A DNA stretch of 64,000 nt from Uloborus plumipes (Eukaryota > Arthropoda > Arachnida > Araneae > Uloboridae), in NCBI GenBank assembly GCA_038373865.1, contig JAXGGA010005124.1, forward strand, positions 1-64,000. Reading direction: 5' to 3'. Each line of letters begins with the position of its first letter. Within the stretch, counting starts at the first letter, position 1. This document shows positions 35,744 to 46,098 of the stretch, one piece after another. A program made the position numbers and the translations under genes. The notes beneath the pieces were generated by a model. That model had not been told where the DNA came from. It worked only from the letters and a program-made list of their open reading frames with translations, and did no database searches.

Positions 35744-36288
35744 TTTAGTTTGTCATTAAATTGAAAAGTTTTCAACAAAATTCTGTGCTCTTTAAGAGTG
35801 AAAATCGTCAAAAAGTTTAAGAAGTGTGAAAATTATTTTGGCCTCGACTATCTTCAATTAGCTTATTATTATTATTATTATTTTAATAATTATTTTATTT
35901 TCTTATGTGGATTCTAGTTACAAAATTTTTAATAAGTGTCTTGTTTTTGAGAAAGTACTAATTTTCAATCAGTACTTTATTTTTTTTAAATTCATTTTCA
36001 AAGTAAAATTTTTTCAAAGGTCCCCCCACCCCCCCCATTGGCATTTGTTTTTTATTTTTAATCCTCTAATATTCAAGAAACAGTAAATGCATATTAAGTT
36101 TGTGTGTTTAATTCAATATATTGTATGATGGCAAAAATAAATATTACAAGACTATAAAATTTTTTTTTAAATATGTTGTTAAAAAATGCGTCTTTTAACT
36201 GAGGAATACTCCTTAAAAACTGAAATTAACTCCTGCAACTCCTTAAAAACTCCTTACTTTTAATTTTTAAATTTGAGTATGAACCCTG

Positions 36289-37218
36289 GTTTGATTGTTA
36301 AAAATATTTTCTTACTAGGAGAGGTGAATTTTCTTTTTTTGAATTGTAATGGAAGCTTCATGGGGCAGTTGTCATTATTTTTCCCAAGTTATTTTCAATC
36401 ACTAATCCCATTATAATCCATTAAAGAGAGGATTTAATGTTGTTTGTAAGTAATCAATGTAGAAAATTCTCTAACTTAATTATTTAAATATGAATACATG
36501 GTTAGGTCCGCAAAATTCTTTTGGACTTCTTGAAAAATCCCAAAAATCTCCTTAGTTTTGATTTTAAAAAGAGAGAGTACTCACTCTGTTAAAGACTCAA
36601 AAATTAAAAGTTATATAAATCTAATAAGCATTGGGAAAGCACTCAATCATATGTTTTTTAATAGTATTATCACAGCAAAACTTTAAACTGAGGGATTTTT
36701 TTTCAAATTTATTATTTATTATTATTTTAATTACTGATTTGCACTGTGTCTTTAGTTTTTAAATGATATGTTTTTATTGTTATCTTTCCAATGGTTGTCA
36801 ACTTGATCTATTATGAAACATTTATTTTAAAGCTTTTACTGCGTCCTGAAAAAGGTTTTGTCTAATGCGAAAACTACTGTATGAATTGGAACCAAATCTA
36901 CACTTATTGTATTACCATTTTAAAGAAAGGTTCATGCTCTTAATTAATCACTAGTCCTTAAAAATGCTCATTTTCTTCTTCAATATTCTCTGGATACACA
37001 TTGAAATTGTCTTGGATTTTGTGCTAAATTGAAACCAATATCTACACTTATTATTTTATCATCATGAAAAAGATTCACACTTTCAAATAGTCATAACTAG
37101 TCCTTAAAAAAGCTCATATCCTTGAAAATTCTTTGAATACTACATGAAATTACTTCTGCTTTTGTGCGTGAACCATATGCTTGCAGTTTTTATTACAAAT
37201 GGCTTTGCTCTCTTGCAG
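36289..37218. other. DNA upstream of the first Raptor exon
   Basis: AT-rich, no exon recognised. The preceding Raptor WD40 blades should be encoded upstream but are not found here. Confidence 0.4.
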
Positions 37219-37314
37219 ATGATGGGGCTGTGAAGATCTGGAAAGACTATGCCAGTTCTGCTAAGTTGGTCACGGCATTCAGAGTCATACAAGACCTCCT
37301 GCCCTCCACAAGGG
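37219..37314 (+). CDS. RPTOR: Raptor C-terminal WD40, first exon in window (gene entry)
   Basis: Acceptor tcttgcag, donor GTAGGT; needs one base before it and ends one base into the next codon. It encodes DGAVKIWKDYASS then LVTAFRVIQDLLPSTRG, matching the Raptor blade 'DDGAIRVWKNFAD...'. Seven exons with exact phase continuity (37219, 47013, 48305, 50563, 51099, 53232, 55627) give about 243 residues ending at a natural stop. Raptor is the mTORC1 scaffold that binds mTOR and presents TOS-motif substrates; its C-terminal seven-bladed WD40 propeller is what is seen here. The N-terminal conserved domain and HEAT repeats (about 1000 residues) and the first blades are absent from the window. Introns hold many transposons, including the 8.3 kb nest at 38564-46907. 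Identity is strong. Confidence 0.9.
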
Positions 37315-37517
37315 GTAGGTTACTACAGCAATAAAATTTTTAAAAGCTTGTATTTTTAAAACTTGTGATGATATAATTTTTAAAAACTTCATTAAAAAAA
37401 AGAAAGTAATTTTCTTCTTGCTCGTGAATCTCTCAAATAGGATTCATGAGGCGGAACCAAGGGGCTATATACAAAATGGCTGATTCCAGATTTGTAGTTG
37501 TCCTGATATTCCTGGTT

Positions 37518-37545
37518 AATATATATATATATATATATATATATG
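37518..37545. repeat. (TA)n microsatellite
   Basis: A run of about 13 TA dinucleotides in the Raptor intron. Confidence 0.95.
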
Positions 37546-38238
37546 TATCAGAGTTTGCAGCAGGTCTTCAGTTTGTCCAAAGGGAAAAATAGACCTAAAT
37601 TCTTTAAAATAAAGACCTTAATCTTAACTTTTGAAGGGTGAAATTATTGAAACTGTTATTCCCATTTGATTAAAAACTTACATATTAGTGTAGTAAAGAT
37701 GTAAATGACTTATTCCTTTTATTTTCGGTTTTTTTTACTGAGAAAAACAATAGAAGAGGATAGAAGTAGTTCCTGGGAAAATTTGGAACAAAACTTCAAT
37801 TTTGACGAAAAAAGGAAAAAATGACCAATTTTGAAACAAATAGAAATTTAGAGAAAGAAACCCATCAGGGTCCCTGCTATTAGCATTGATCTTTTTTATA
37901 CAAATGTTTCCAGTTAGAAAGGGGGGGGGGACAATCGCCCATACTCTTGATTACAAGACTTAAATGATGTATCTTTTATTATAATATGTGGAGATCATGA
38001 ATGTTGAATATTATATGTGTGCATTACACTGCACTAAATCTCTAACTTAGCAGTCGCCTGTCGTCAATGGGCAATCATTCCATCCTAAATGGCTAAAGTA
38101 TCAGTTGCCAAAAGTGGTTATTTGTTAAGAATCACATACATTTGTGAAACATTTTCCTTTGTTGTGTGCTTGTATCTTTGAATTTACAAAATATGTTCAT
38201 TGAACGTTTGTTTGTTGCTTTTGTAGAGTATCATAACC

Positions 38239-38495
38239 CAGGGACCGCGCTAAGCATTCGCCACCTCGCCAAATGCGATAAAATAGAAAATTCAGCGAAA
38301 AAAATTCTGATTTGGCTAAAGTATTGGCGAATGGAAAATTGTCAGAAATTTTCACTTAGGGAAAAAATACATGTATTACAGTAAAAAAAGTAAATAATCA
38401 AAATTCTTTGACTAAAACTCTCGAAGTTTGGCTAAGACTTTTGAAATTTGGCTAATTTACTGGCTAACAACTTAAAATCCTTAGCACGGTCCCTG
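38239..38495. mobile_element. hAT-like MITE (257 bp)
   Basis: Ends CAGGGACCGCGCTAAG and CTTAGCACGGTCCCTG are near-perfect inverted repeats, with ataacc on both sides. 'ttcgccaa'/'ttggcta' motifs fill the interior. Confidence 0.75.
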
Positions 38496-39514
38496 ATAAC
38501 CTCTCATAGGTATTATTAACAGAGAATAAATGACTTCCTTTTTGCCCTGCTTATATACTATCACTAGCGGTACCCGCACGGCTTTGCCCGTGGTATAAAA
38601 TTAAAAGTTCATTTGTAAAATAATTGATATAGCAGAAAAAATGCTCTATTTTAGTTTTATTCAACTATAATTCCTTCAAAGTGATATGAAGATCTGATAT
38701 GGACCCCACACTACTTAATTTTACGTGTAAATTTCTTAGTAGATGCCTTAAGTGCTAAAATAGTGCTTGGAGTGAGCAAGATAACAATTCAAACATTTGT
38801 ATCCCTAGTTTGCTACGAAACAATGCAAAAAAATGTTTTACAATGATTTATCTCCTAAATATCATCGATTTTAACATCATTCAGTGGATTTTTCGCAAAA
38901 TATCGCCAACAGCGCCAAATTGAACCTAAATAAAAAAAAAAAATTTTTTTTTCGCCAATTGGTGTCAAATACTTGGCGATCAAAAGCTTGGCGATATATC
39001 GCCAAGTGGTCGCGCCAATTCATATCACTTTTGTTAACCAATTCATATCACCTTGCATTGAAAACACTGATTTACCCGACAAATGGGGTAAAACACCCCC
39101 TTGGAACATTCGAATGCAACCCCAAGGGAGATGGACAAAAATAAGCCAAAAGAGAAAATAAAACAATTTTGTTGATAACAGGAACCAACAGAAATCTTAC
39201 CAAAGTTTAAGAGAAGAAGAAAGTTTTCTTTCCTAGCTTAAAAAACAAAACAATACATTTTCCGAAATGAAACACTTTAAAAAAACGATGCAATATCGCA
39301 ATTGATACGATATTTCGTTAATCTGTGCTTTAGGTACCCTTTTGTCGCTAAATGAACGATAGGCGCGCCAAGCGTGGTAACCCTAGCTATTTGGCGTAGT
39401 TGACTTTTTGAAAACGCGCCAAGCAGGGTCCCAAAGCATCTTCAAAAAAGACAGGGTTGCCAGAGAATTGGAACAAAAAAAAACTACGCCTCCTCTAAAA
39501 AAAATATTACAAAA

Positions 39515-40247
39515 TGATAGTCATAAAATGCCTTATCATAAAAGTATTCTCTTCACCTCGTCTAATTACAAATGATAAAACTTACGTGTTGGTGTTTTTA
39601 CCGCTAAGTTTCAAACGCACAGCTGATTGAAAGCGATCCGCCAATTTGGATTCGTTCTAAGTCTCCGGCGAGAACGCTGCTGTGACGTCATAAGCCGTGA
39701 CGTAGTTTTTCCCGCGCTTTGAACACCTTGGAATGTTCCAGAACGATCATGAAACAGATGATCGCGGGCTTCGCCTTACAGGGCATGCGCTGTAGACGGA
39801 TATGTAAAGCGCGTGTCCTATTTAAGGCGGCGTAGGGTGTTAGCTCGCTCTCTCTCTCCGGCTTGCTTAGACTTGCTTGTTTTGTTTTCGCGTTTGATCC
39901 TCGGTTGTCGGCTCACGTAGGATGACTCGATCCGCTCGTGGCATCTGTGCTTTGGCTGTTAAGCTAGCATTAGAATAGAATGATGCCGAGCTTAGATAAT
40001 ATTAGGCACGAGTCACCTAACGCAGCAATTTTTAATTTGATGCTTTAATTATTTTAAGTTGCAATAGTTACTGTAGCCGATCTATGTTTTCGAAGTTTTA
40101 AATAAATTAACATTGTTTTTCAACTTGACGAAATTATTTATTTCTGCATCGCCATACTTCTGTTTTTCAATGCAACATTCGAACGTGAAGGGAACTTCTA
40201 CTTCTACAAGATGGCCTTGGATTCTGTCTGTGAATGCGAGGCCATCA
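39515..40247 (+). repeat. Copia 5' LTR (733 bp)
   Basis: TG...CA ends. It contains a TATTTAA box (39819-39825), TGACGTCA (CRE-like) near 39683, a CTCTCTCTCT run near 39847 and AATAAA at 40101-40106, consistent with promoter, R and poly(A) functions. Confidence 0.96.
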
Positions 40248-40248
40248 G

Positions 40249-40263
40249 GGGTTATGGGCCCAG
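40249..40263 (+). other. primer binding site: internal initiator tRNA-Met (half-tRNA type)
   Basis: GGGTTATGGGCCCAG, one base after the LTR, is the exact complement of CTGGGCCCATAACCC, the anticodon stem-loop of eukaryotic initiator tRNA-Met. Drosophila copia uses the same internal region, priming from a cleaved half-tRNA, not the 3' CCA end. Confidence 0.88.
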
Positions 40264-40420
40264 TTGCCCTTCCCGTTTTTCGAAAAACTATTTGAATGAA
40301 TAGAAATTGTAAAAAGATGCAAGAAATAGAAGGATTAATGAAGAAGTATTGTCGTCAAGTGGAAATGGATAAACTTCAAGATAAAAATGAAATTCGAAGA
40401 AAATTTAATTAGGGAGGGCC

Positions 40421-40550
40421 GAATTGAAGAATTTTTTGGAAATTACAAGATTGAAAATTTTTTTGGAAAGTTGCAAGATTGAAGAATTTTTCTGGATTTT
40501 GAGAAGATTGAAGTATTTTTGAAATTTTTGCAAGTTTGAAGAATTTTTGC
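40421..40550. repeat. about 30-bp tandem repeats in the Copia leader
   Basis: Five degenerate units of 'gattgaagaattttt...gcaa' directly precede the Gag start codon. Confidence 0.75.
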
Positions 40551-40569
40551 CCTCGGAAGATCCTGCAAG

Positions 40570-43263
40570 ATGTCAAACACGGCGATCCAGATCGAGAAGC
40601 TGAACAACCAGAATTACGTCGAATGGGCGACCAATGTAAAGTTTTCGCTGTTAGACAGAAATGCATGGAGCATAGTAGAAGGGACTGAAGAGGAACCGGT
40701 GGAAAATGCAGCGGCCGGCATCACAAGAGCTGAAGTAAAAGAATATCAAGCCCGGAAAAGAGCAGCATTGTCCTTAATCTTCCTGAACGTGGAACAGAGG
40801 CTAAGAAAAATAATAGAAAATTGCAAAAGCCCGGCAGAATCCTGGAACAAGCTGAAGTTGTATTTTTATCCGGAGAATCGGTGTGTCAGCATGCAACTTC
40901 TGAGCGAGCTTAACAGCTGTAAACCGGAGAGAAACGAGAACATCAGCCTGTATGCGGCGAGGCTGCAACGTTTGTTCGACAGGATAAAAGTAATATATCC
41001 GCATTATCCCGAAGACAGCATTTCCTTCAACATTCTACAGAACCTGCCTAAAGAATTCGATCACATCGTCCAAGCGATGCTTACCCGAAAAGATGACGAC
41101 TTCAGATTTGAGAAATTGGTGGCTGACCTTGTGGTGGAAGAGAATCGACTTGCCTTGAAGACTAAAACTAAAGAACATGTAGAAGCCATGTCGACCCAAA
41201 CCCAACTGAAATGTTTTGAGTGCGGGGAAATCGGGCACTACAGAAGATCATGTCCTAATCGCCAATCAAGGACCGAAAATTTTTCGTTCCCACAAGACCA
41301 AGACACTCAACGAGGCCATCAAGTGGACCAACGAGGAGGTCATCAATCCCGTAATCCCAGAAGAGGACATCATCGAGGACGAGGACGGAGATGGAATGGC
41401 GGCAGAGGAAGAGGTTTCAGTAACCGACGGAGATCTCCATCGAATGAGAGATGTGAGTATCAATCATTTTTCCTAACTGAAGCAAACATAAATTTGGTAG
41501 GGGCAGACAAATCTCAGTGGATTTTTGACACGGCAGCTAGCCATCACTACTCCCATAATAGAGACTGGTTTAGGACATTTACTCCTTTAAAAGACACCAG
41601 AATGGCCGTCGCGGTAAAGAAGCAGACTTTTCCCATAGAAGGTTACGGGGAAATTAAAGTTCGTTTTGGTGAACGGTCTGTAGTTTTGCAGGATGTAATG
41701 TACTCGCCTAGATTGAGAAGAAATATTTTGTCGGGAGCAAAATTCGACATAGGGGGTGCAAAATTTCAAGGGGGTGGTGGCTCCGTGGAGATGTTTGACA
41801 AAAATAATAAAATTCTTTTTAAAGCTAAATTAGATAATGGAATTTATATTGTAGATTCAGAAAAATCTAGTCAATTGCCAGTAACTTCTAGTCAAGAAAA
41901 TGTAAATACCCTTTTTGAATCTAGTCATGTAAAAAGTCCCGTTAATTGTAATCATGTAGATATTGAAACTTGGCATAAAAGATTCGGGCATGTAGGCACT
42001 GACAGCATTAAAAGAACTGCTGACAATGACGCAGTAAGAGGGCTGCCAAAGCTTAAAAATGTTAAAGTAGATTGTGATCCGTGCAGGCTCGGAAAGTTTA
42101 AAAGAGTAAGTTTCAAACCTACGGGAATTACAAAATCCAAGAGGCCATTAGATTTGCTATTCAGTGATGTATGGGGTCCTTGCAATGTAGAGGGAAGAAA
42201 TGGTGAAATGTATTTTGTATCAGTAATTGATGATTTTTCTAAAAGATGCTCAGTATATCCCATTAAAAGAAAAAGTCAAGTTTCGGAAATACTGATTAGA
42301 CATATAATTAGGGCAGAAAAATTCATCGGGAAAGAAGTAAGGGCCATCAGAACAGATAACGGGGGTGAATTTGTAAACGATGAACTAGATGGGTTTTTAG
42401 AAAAGAAAGGCATCGAACATGAGTTAACTGAAAGATATACTCCAGAACAAAACGGGACAGCCGAAAATTTTAATAGAACTATTGGAGATATTACGCGTGT
42501 AATTTTAAATGATAGCGGCTTACCACAAAGTTTTTGGCCAGAGGCAATGCTATATTTCGCCTACACGTGGAACAGAATATGCCACTCTAATCAAGTAAAA
42601 ACTCCTTTTGAGTTGTATGTAGGGCGTAAACCTTCAATAAAACACCTAAGAGCTTTCGGTACCATAACGTATGTAGGAGTACCAAAACAACTAAGAAGAA
42701 AGCTAGATATGAAAGCAGAAAAAGGGGTTCTGATAGGTTATGCATTTCATAGAAAAGGTTACAGGATTTACCTCCCCGAAAGTAATAAAGTAATAGAGTC
42801 GATAAACGTGTCTTTCAAAGAAAATACGATGTACAAGTCTGACTTTCCGGAAAAGGGTGAAGAAAATGATCTGGTTCTAAATTGGGAAATGGCACTAACG
42901 CCGGCTCTAACAGAGAACGAAGATGATAGAGCGGGAGGACGATTGAGTTCAGGCTCTTCAGATTCAGAGAGCTCGGCAGGTAGTGAGGGTGAATTAGAAT
43001 CAGATAGTGAAAATGATTTGCCTTTACGGGACGCAGTATGGGTTAGAAAAGTCGTAAAAAGGAAAGACGGTACTAGAAACGACGTATATTATTTTGAAAA
43101 GGGGGAAAATAAAAGATTAAGATCTAATCATGACGTTCAAAAATATTGTACCAAAAATAATATAGCGTATGATTCAAAATTATTTAGTTTTCAAGGAAAA
43201 GATTTAACAGAGGGAGAAGTAAATAATGTTTTTGTATGTTCTCGGGTGGATGATAAGTTATGA
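40570..43263 (+). CDS. Copia Gag-protease-integrase with an MBD-like C-terminal domain
   Basis: 897 residues. Gag (about 1-200) opens with IEKLNNQNYVEWATNVK, as in UBN2/DUF4219 Gags. A CCHC knuckle is at C215-C218-H223-C228, followed by an Arg/Gly-rich stretch. Protease DTAAS is at D320. The integrase HHCC site is H469, H474, C502, C505; the catalytic triad is D533, D596, E632. An acidic Ser/Glu/Asp linker spans about 793-818. Residues about 822-876 resemble a methyl-CpG-binding domain: W824, R831, DVYY at 838-841, RS at 851-852, Y859 and a terminal LFSF; R831, D838 and R851 correspond to MeCP2 R111, D121 and R133. The frame ends at TGA 43261-43263 in TGACTAG context and then stays open for another 528 codons. 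ATG at 40570 is just after the leader repeats. Confidence 0.95.
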   Translation: MSNTAIQIEKLNNQNYVEWATNVKFSLLDRNAWSIVEGTEEEPVENAAAGITRAEVKEYQARKRAALSLIFLNVEQRLRKIIENCKSPAESWNKLKLYFYPENRCVSMQLLSELNSCKPERNENISLYAARLQRLFDRIKVIYPHYPEDSISFNILQNLPKEFDHIVQAMLTRKDDDFRFEKLVADLVVEENRLALKTKTKEHVEAMSTQTQLKCFECGEIGHYRRSCPNRQSRTENFSFPQDQDTQRGHQVDQRGGHQSRNPRRGHHRGRGRRWNGGRGRGFSNRRRSPSNERCEYQSFFLTEANINLVGADKSQWIFDTAASHHYSHNRDWFRTFTPLKDTRMAVAVKKQTFPIEGYGEIKVRFGERSVVLQDVMYSPRLRRNILSGAKFDIGGAKFQGGGGSVEMFDKNNKILFKAKLDNGIYIVDSEKSSQLPVTSSQENVNTLFESSHVKSPVNCNHVDIETWHKRFGHVGTDSIKRTADNDAVRGLPKLKNVKVDCDPCRLGKFKRVSFKPTGITKSKRPLDLLFSDVWGPCNVEGRNGEMYFVSVIDDFSKRCSVYPIKRKSQVSEILIRHIIRAEKFIGKEVRAIRTDNGGEFVNDELDGFLEKKGIEHELTERYTPEQNGTAENFNRTIGDITRVILNDSGLPQSFWPEAMLYFAYTWNRICHSNQVKTPFELYVGRKPSIKHLRAFGTITYVGVPKQLRRKLDMKAEKGVLIGYAFHRKGYRIYLPESNKVIESINVSFKENTMYKSDFPEKGEENDLVLNWEMALTPALTENEDDRAGGRLSSGSSDSESSAGSEGELESDSENDLPLRDAVWVRKVVKRKDGTRNDVYYFEKGENKRLRSNHDVQKYCTKNNIAYDSKLFSFQGKDLTEGEVNNVFVCSRVDDKL

Positions 43264-44847
43264 CTAGAAAATGAAATTATAATTCCAAATACTTACAAAC
43301 AATCATTAAAAGTAAAAGAAAGGGAGAATTGGCAAAAAGCCATGGAACAAGAAATTGAAATTATGAAGCAACGGGAGGTCTGGACTTTGGCTAAATTACC
43401 AGAAAATGTGATTCCGGTAGGCTCGCGCTGGGTATACACTTTAAAAAAGGATCATAAGGGAAATATTGTGTCTTATAAGGCCAGGCTTGTAGCTAATGGA
43501 ATGAATCAGGTCAAATTTCTAAATTATGAGGAGACCTATAGCCCGGTTGTAAATTTTGGGATTATAAGATTCTTTTTTTCATTTTTGGTCAGTTGTGAAA
43601 ATTGGAAAAACGTCCAATGTGATGTTAAAAGTGCGTACTTATATGCCCCGATAGACGAAATTATTTTCATGCGTCAGCCTCCTGGATTTGAGGAAAAAGG
43701 CAGGGAAAATTATTACTGTAGACTAAATAAAGCAATATATGGCTTGCATCAAAGTGGCAGATTATGGTATTTTGAACTGGATCAAATTTTGTTGAAAATT
43801 GGTTTTGAGAAATTTAAATCTTGCAATTGTGTTTATTTTAACTCTAGCGTAATTTTACTTGTATATGTTGATGATATTGTGATTTTCGGACAAAAAGAAT
43901 GTCAAATAAATGGTGCCATTAATTCATTGAATAAATATTTTGATTTAAAAGTACTCGGAAGTACGAAGAAATTGTTAGGTGTAGAATTTGAAATTAAAGG
44001 TAAAGACCTATATTTACATCAATCTTCGTACATTAGCGAAGTAAATGACAAATTCAGTAAATTCAAATTTCCTATATCTTCTCTTCCCATTAGTAAAGGC
44101 ACCGTTTATTCGAGTTCTGATTGTCCAAAATCCCAAAGTGAAATTTCTGAAATGTCGGCATACCCTTATCGAAACTTGCTAGGATGCTTAGCGTTCATCG
44201 CTAATAGAACTAGACCTGATATTGCTTACGCTGTAAACCTGTTTAGTCAATTTCAAAACAACCCAGGGAAAAATCATTGGAATGGATTAGTTAAATTATT
44301 TGGATATGTATATCAATCGCGAAGCTTAAAATTAAGATTAAAATGTAGCAAAATTCAAATTGTGGCTTTTTCTGATGCAGACTATGCGGCAAATCGCGAT
44401 GACAGAACATCTCTGGGGGGCCAAATAATAATGTTGGATAATGCACCTATAGAGTGGAGGACATTTAAACAGAAAAGTGTAAGTCTTTCCACCATGGAGT
44501 CTGAATTCATCGCGTTAACTGAAACTGCAAAAGAAACTATGTGGTTTGATAGAATTCTCGATGAATGTATAAAAAGTAAAGTAGTTGAAAAATCAAAATG
44601 TAAAGCCATAATATATGTTGATAATCAAGCGTCATTAGATTTTGTGAAATCACCCATAGAAAATCATAGGAGCAAGCATATTGACGTAAAACTATTTTTT
44701 ATTAGAGACTTAATTTATAAAAATATTTTCAGTGTCAGTTATGTAGAAAGTAAATCTAACTTGTCCGATATTTTCACGAAGCCACCTACTCACCGCGAAC
44801 TGCAAAGATTTTTTGAAATGTTTTTCGAATCAAATGTAAAATTGTGA
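43264..44847 (+). CDS. Copia reverse transcriptase and RNase H, in frame after the TGA
   Basis: Same frame as the upstream Gag-integrase ORF; sense codons resume immediately after the TGA. The first ATG is at 43342, and numbering below is from it. RT (RVT_2): W30, KARLVANG near 47-53, QCDVKSAYLYA with D94, IYGLHQSGR at 132-140, and YVDD at 175-178. RNase H: D345 in AFSDADYA, E386 in STMESEFIAL, D427 in YVDNQAS, then RSKHIDVKLFFIRD. It ends with TGA 44845-44847. It could be made by readthrough of the upstream TGA or by internal initiation; if the TGA is a plain mutation, this copy is non-autonomous. All catalytic residues are intact. Confidence 0.93.
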   Translation, partial: LENEIIIPNTYKQSLKVKERENWQKAMEQEIEIMKQREVWTLAKLPENVIPVGSRWVYTLKKDHKGNIVSYKARLVANGMNQVKFLNYEETYSPVVNFGIIRFFFSFLVSCENWKNVQCDVKSAYLYAPIDEIIFMRQPPGFEEKGRENYYCRLNKAIYGLHQSGRLWYFELDQILLKIGFEKFKSCNCVYFNSSVILLVYVDDIVIFGQKECQINGAINSLNKYFDLKVLGSTKKLLGVEFEIKGKDLYLHQSSYISEVNDKFSKFKFPISSLPISKGTVYSSSDCPKSQSEISEMSAYPYRNLLGCLAFIANRTRPDIAYAVNLFSQFQNNPGKNHWNGLVKLFGYVYQSRSLKLRLKCSKIQIVAFSDADYAANRDDRTSLGGQIIMLDNAPIEWRTFKQKSVSLSTMESEFIALTETAKETMWFDRILDECIKSKVVEKSKCKAIIYVDNQASLDFVKSPIENHRSKHIDVKLFFIRDLIYKNIFSVSYVESKSNLSDIFTKPPTHRELQRFFEMFFESNVKL

Positions 44848-45353
44848 ATTTTTAATAAGTCTTTAAGAGAAATGCCTAATGTGAATTTAAAAGAATAATG
44901 CTGATTTTGAACAGTTACTTGTGTTTGTTTTTTTATTTCCAGATTGATTGTAAAGTTATGAATAAGTGTAAAAGAATCCATGTTTTGTTTGGACAATTGC
45001 CATGAGAGCTGGACTCTTTGAGAAAAATGTAAAATGACATTTTCCTGTGGACTGCCAACGATCTGGAAAAATGAATTTTGTTAAATAAGATGGAAATTAA
45101 GATTGATATTTGTTGTTATCGTTAAATGTGTTTCAGATCATGTTCTTCAGTAGATTTATGAGATTGAGCATCTGTAATAGATGTAAGATAATTGAAATCT
45201 GAATTTGGTCTGGTAATTTAACATGTTTTTTTAGAAAATTATTAACTTGAATTAACATTGGGCTAGAGTTCTTAAAATATGAACTTATTTTTTGAGTAAG
45301 AAAGTTTTTACTTGGATAATCTTTCGAAATTTTGTTTAATTAGACGATGTGAT

Positions 45354-45366
45354 GAGAAGGGAGGGC
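45354..45366 (+). other. Copia polypurine tract
   Basis: GAGAAGGGAGGGC lies four bases before the 3' LTR and is the expected plus-strand primer. Confidence 0.8.
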
Positions 45367-45369
45367 TAA

Positions 45370-46098
45370 TGATAGTCATAAAATGCCTAATCATAAAAGT
45401 ATTCTCATCACCTCGTCTAAATACAAATGATAAAACTTACGTGTTGGTGTTTTTACCGCTAAGTTTCAAACGCACAGCTGATTGAAAGCGATCCGCCAAT
45501 TTGGAATCGTTCTAAGTCTCCGGCGAGAACGCTGCTGTGACGTCATAAGCCGTGACGTAGTTTTTCCCGCGCTTTGAACACCTTGGAATGTTCCAGAACG
45601 ATCATGAAACAGATGATCGCGGGCTTCGCCTTACAGGGCATGCGCTGTAGACGGATATGTAAAGCGCGTGTCCTATTTAAGGCGGCGTAGGGTGTTAGCT
45701 CGCTCTCTCTCTCCGGCTTGCTTAGACTTGCTTGTTTTGTTTTCGCGTTTGATCCTCGGTTGTCGGCTCACGTAGGATGACTCGATCCGCTCGTGGCATC
45801 TGTGCTTTGGCTGTTAAGCTAGCATTAGAATAGAATGATGCCGAGCTTAGATAATATTAGGCACGAGTCACCTAACGCAGCAATTTTTAATTTGATGCTT
45901 TAATTATTTTAAGTTGCAATAGTTACTGTAGCCGATCTATGTTTTCGAAGTTTTAAATAAATTAACATTGTTTTTCAACTTGACGAAATTATTTATTTCT
46001 GCATCGCCATACTTCTGTTTTTCAATGCAACATTCGAACGTGAAGGGAACTTCTGCTTTTACAAGCTGGCCTTGGATTCTTTGAATTCGAGGCCATCA
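45370..46098 (+). repeat. Copia 3' LTR (729 bp)
   Basis: Near-identical to 39515-40247. The clearest difference is near the 3' end, where the 5' LTR has 'ctgtctgtgaatgcgag' and this LTR has 'ctttgaattcgag'. Confidence 0.96.

Larger units (their letters stand above)
32166..36288. mobile_element. possible hAT-like composite, 4.1 kb
   Basis: CAGGGTTCGTAC at the left and GTATGAACCCTG at the right are inverted, with 'actcctta' repeats next to both, but flanks do not show a convincing target duplication. It holds at least one clear insertion (32329-34360) and remnants of the 24232-type hAT family. Confidence 0.45.
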
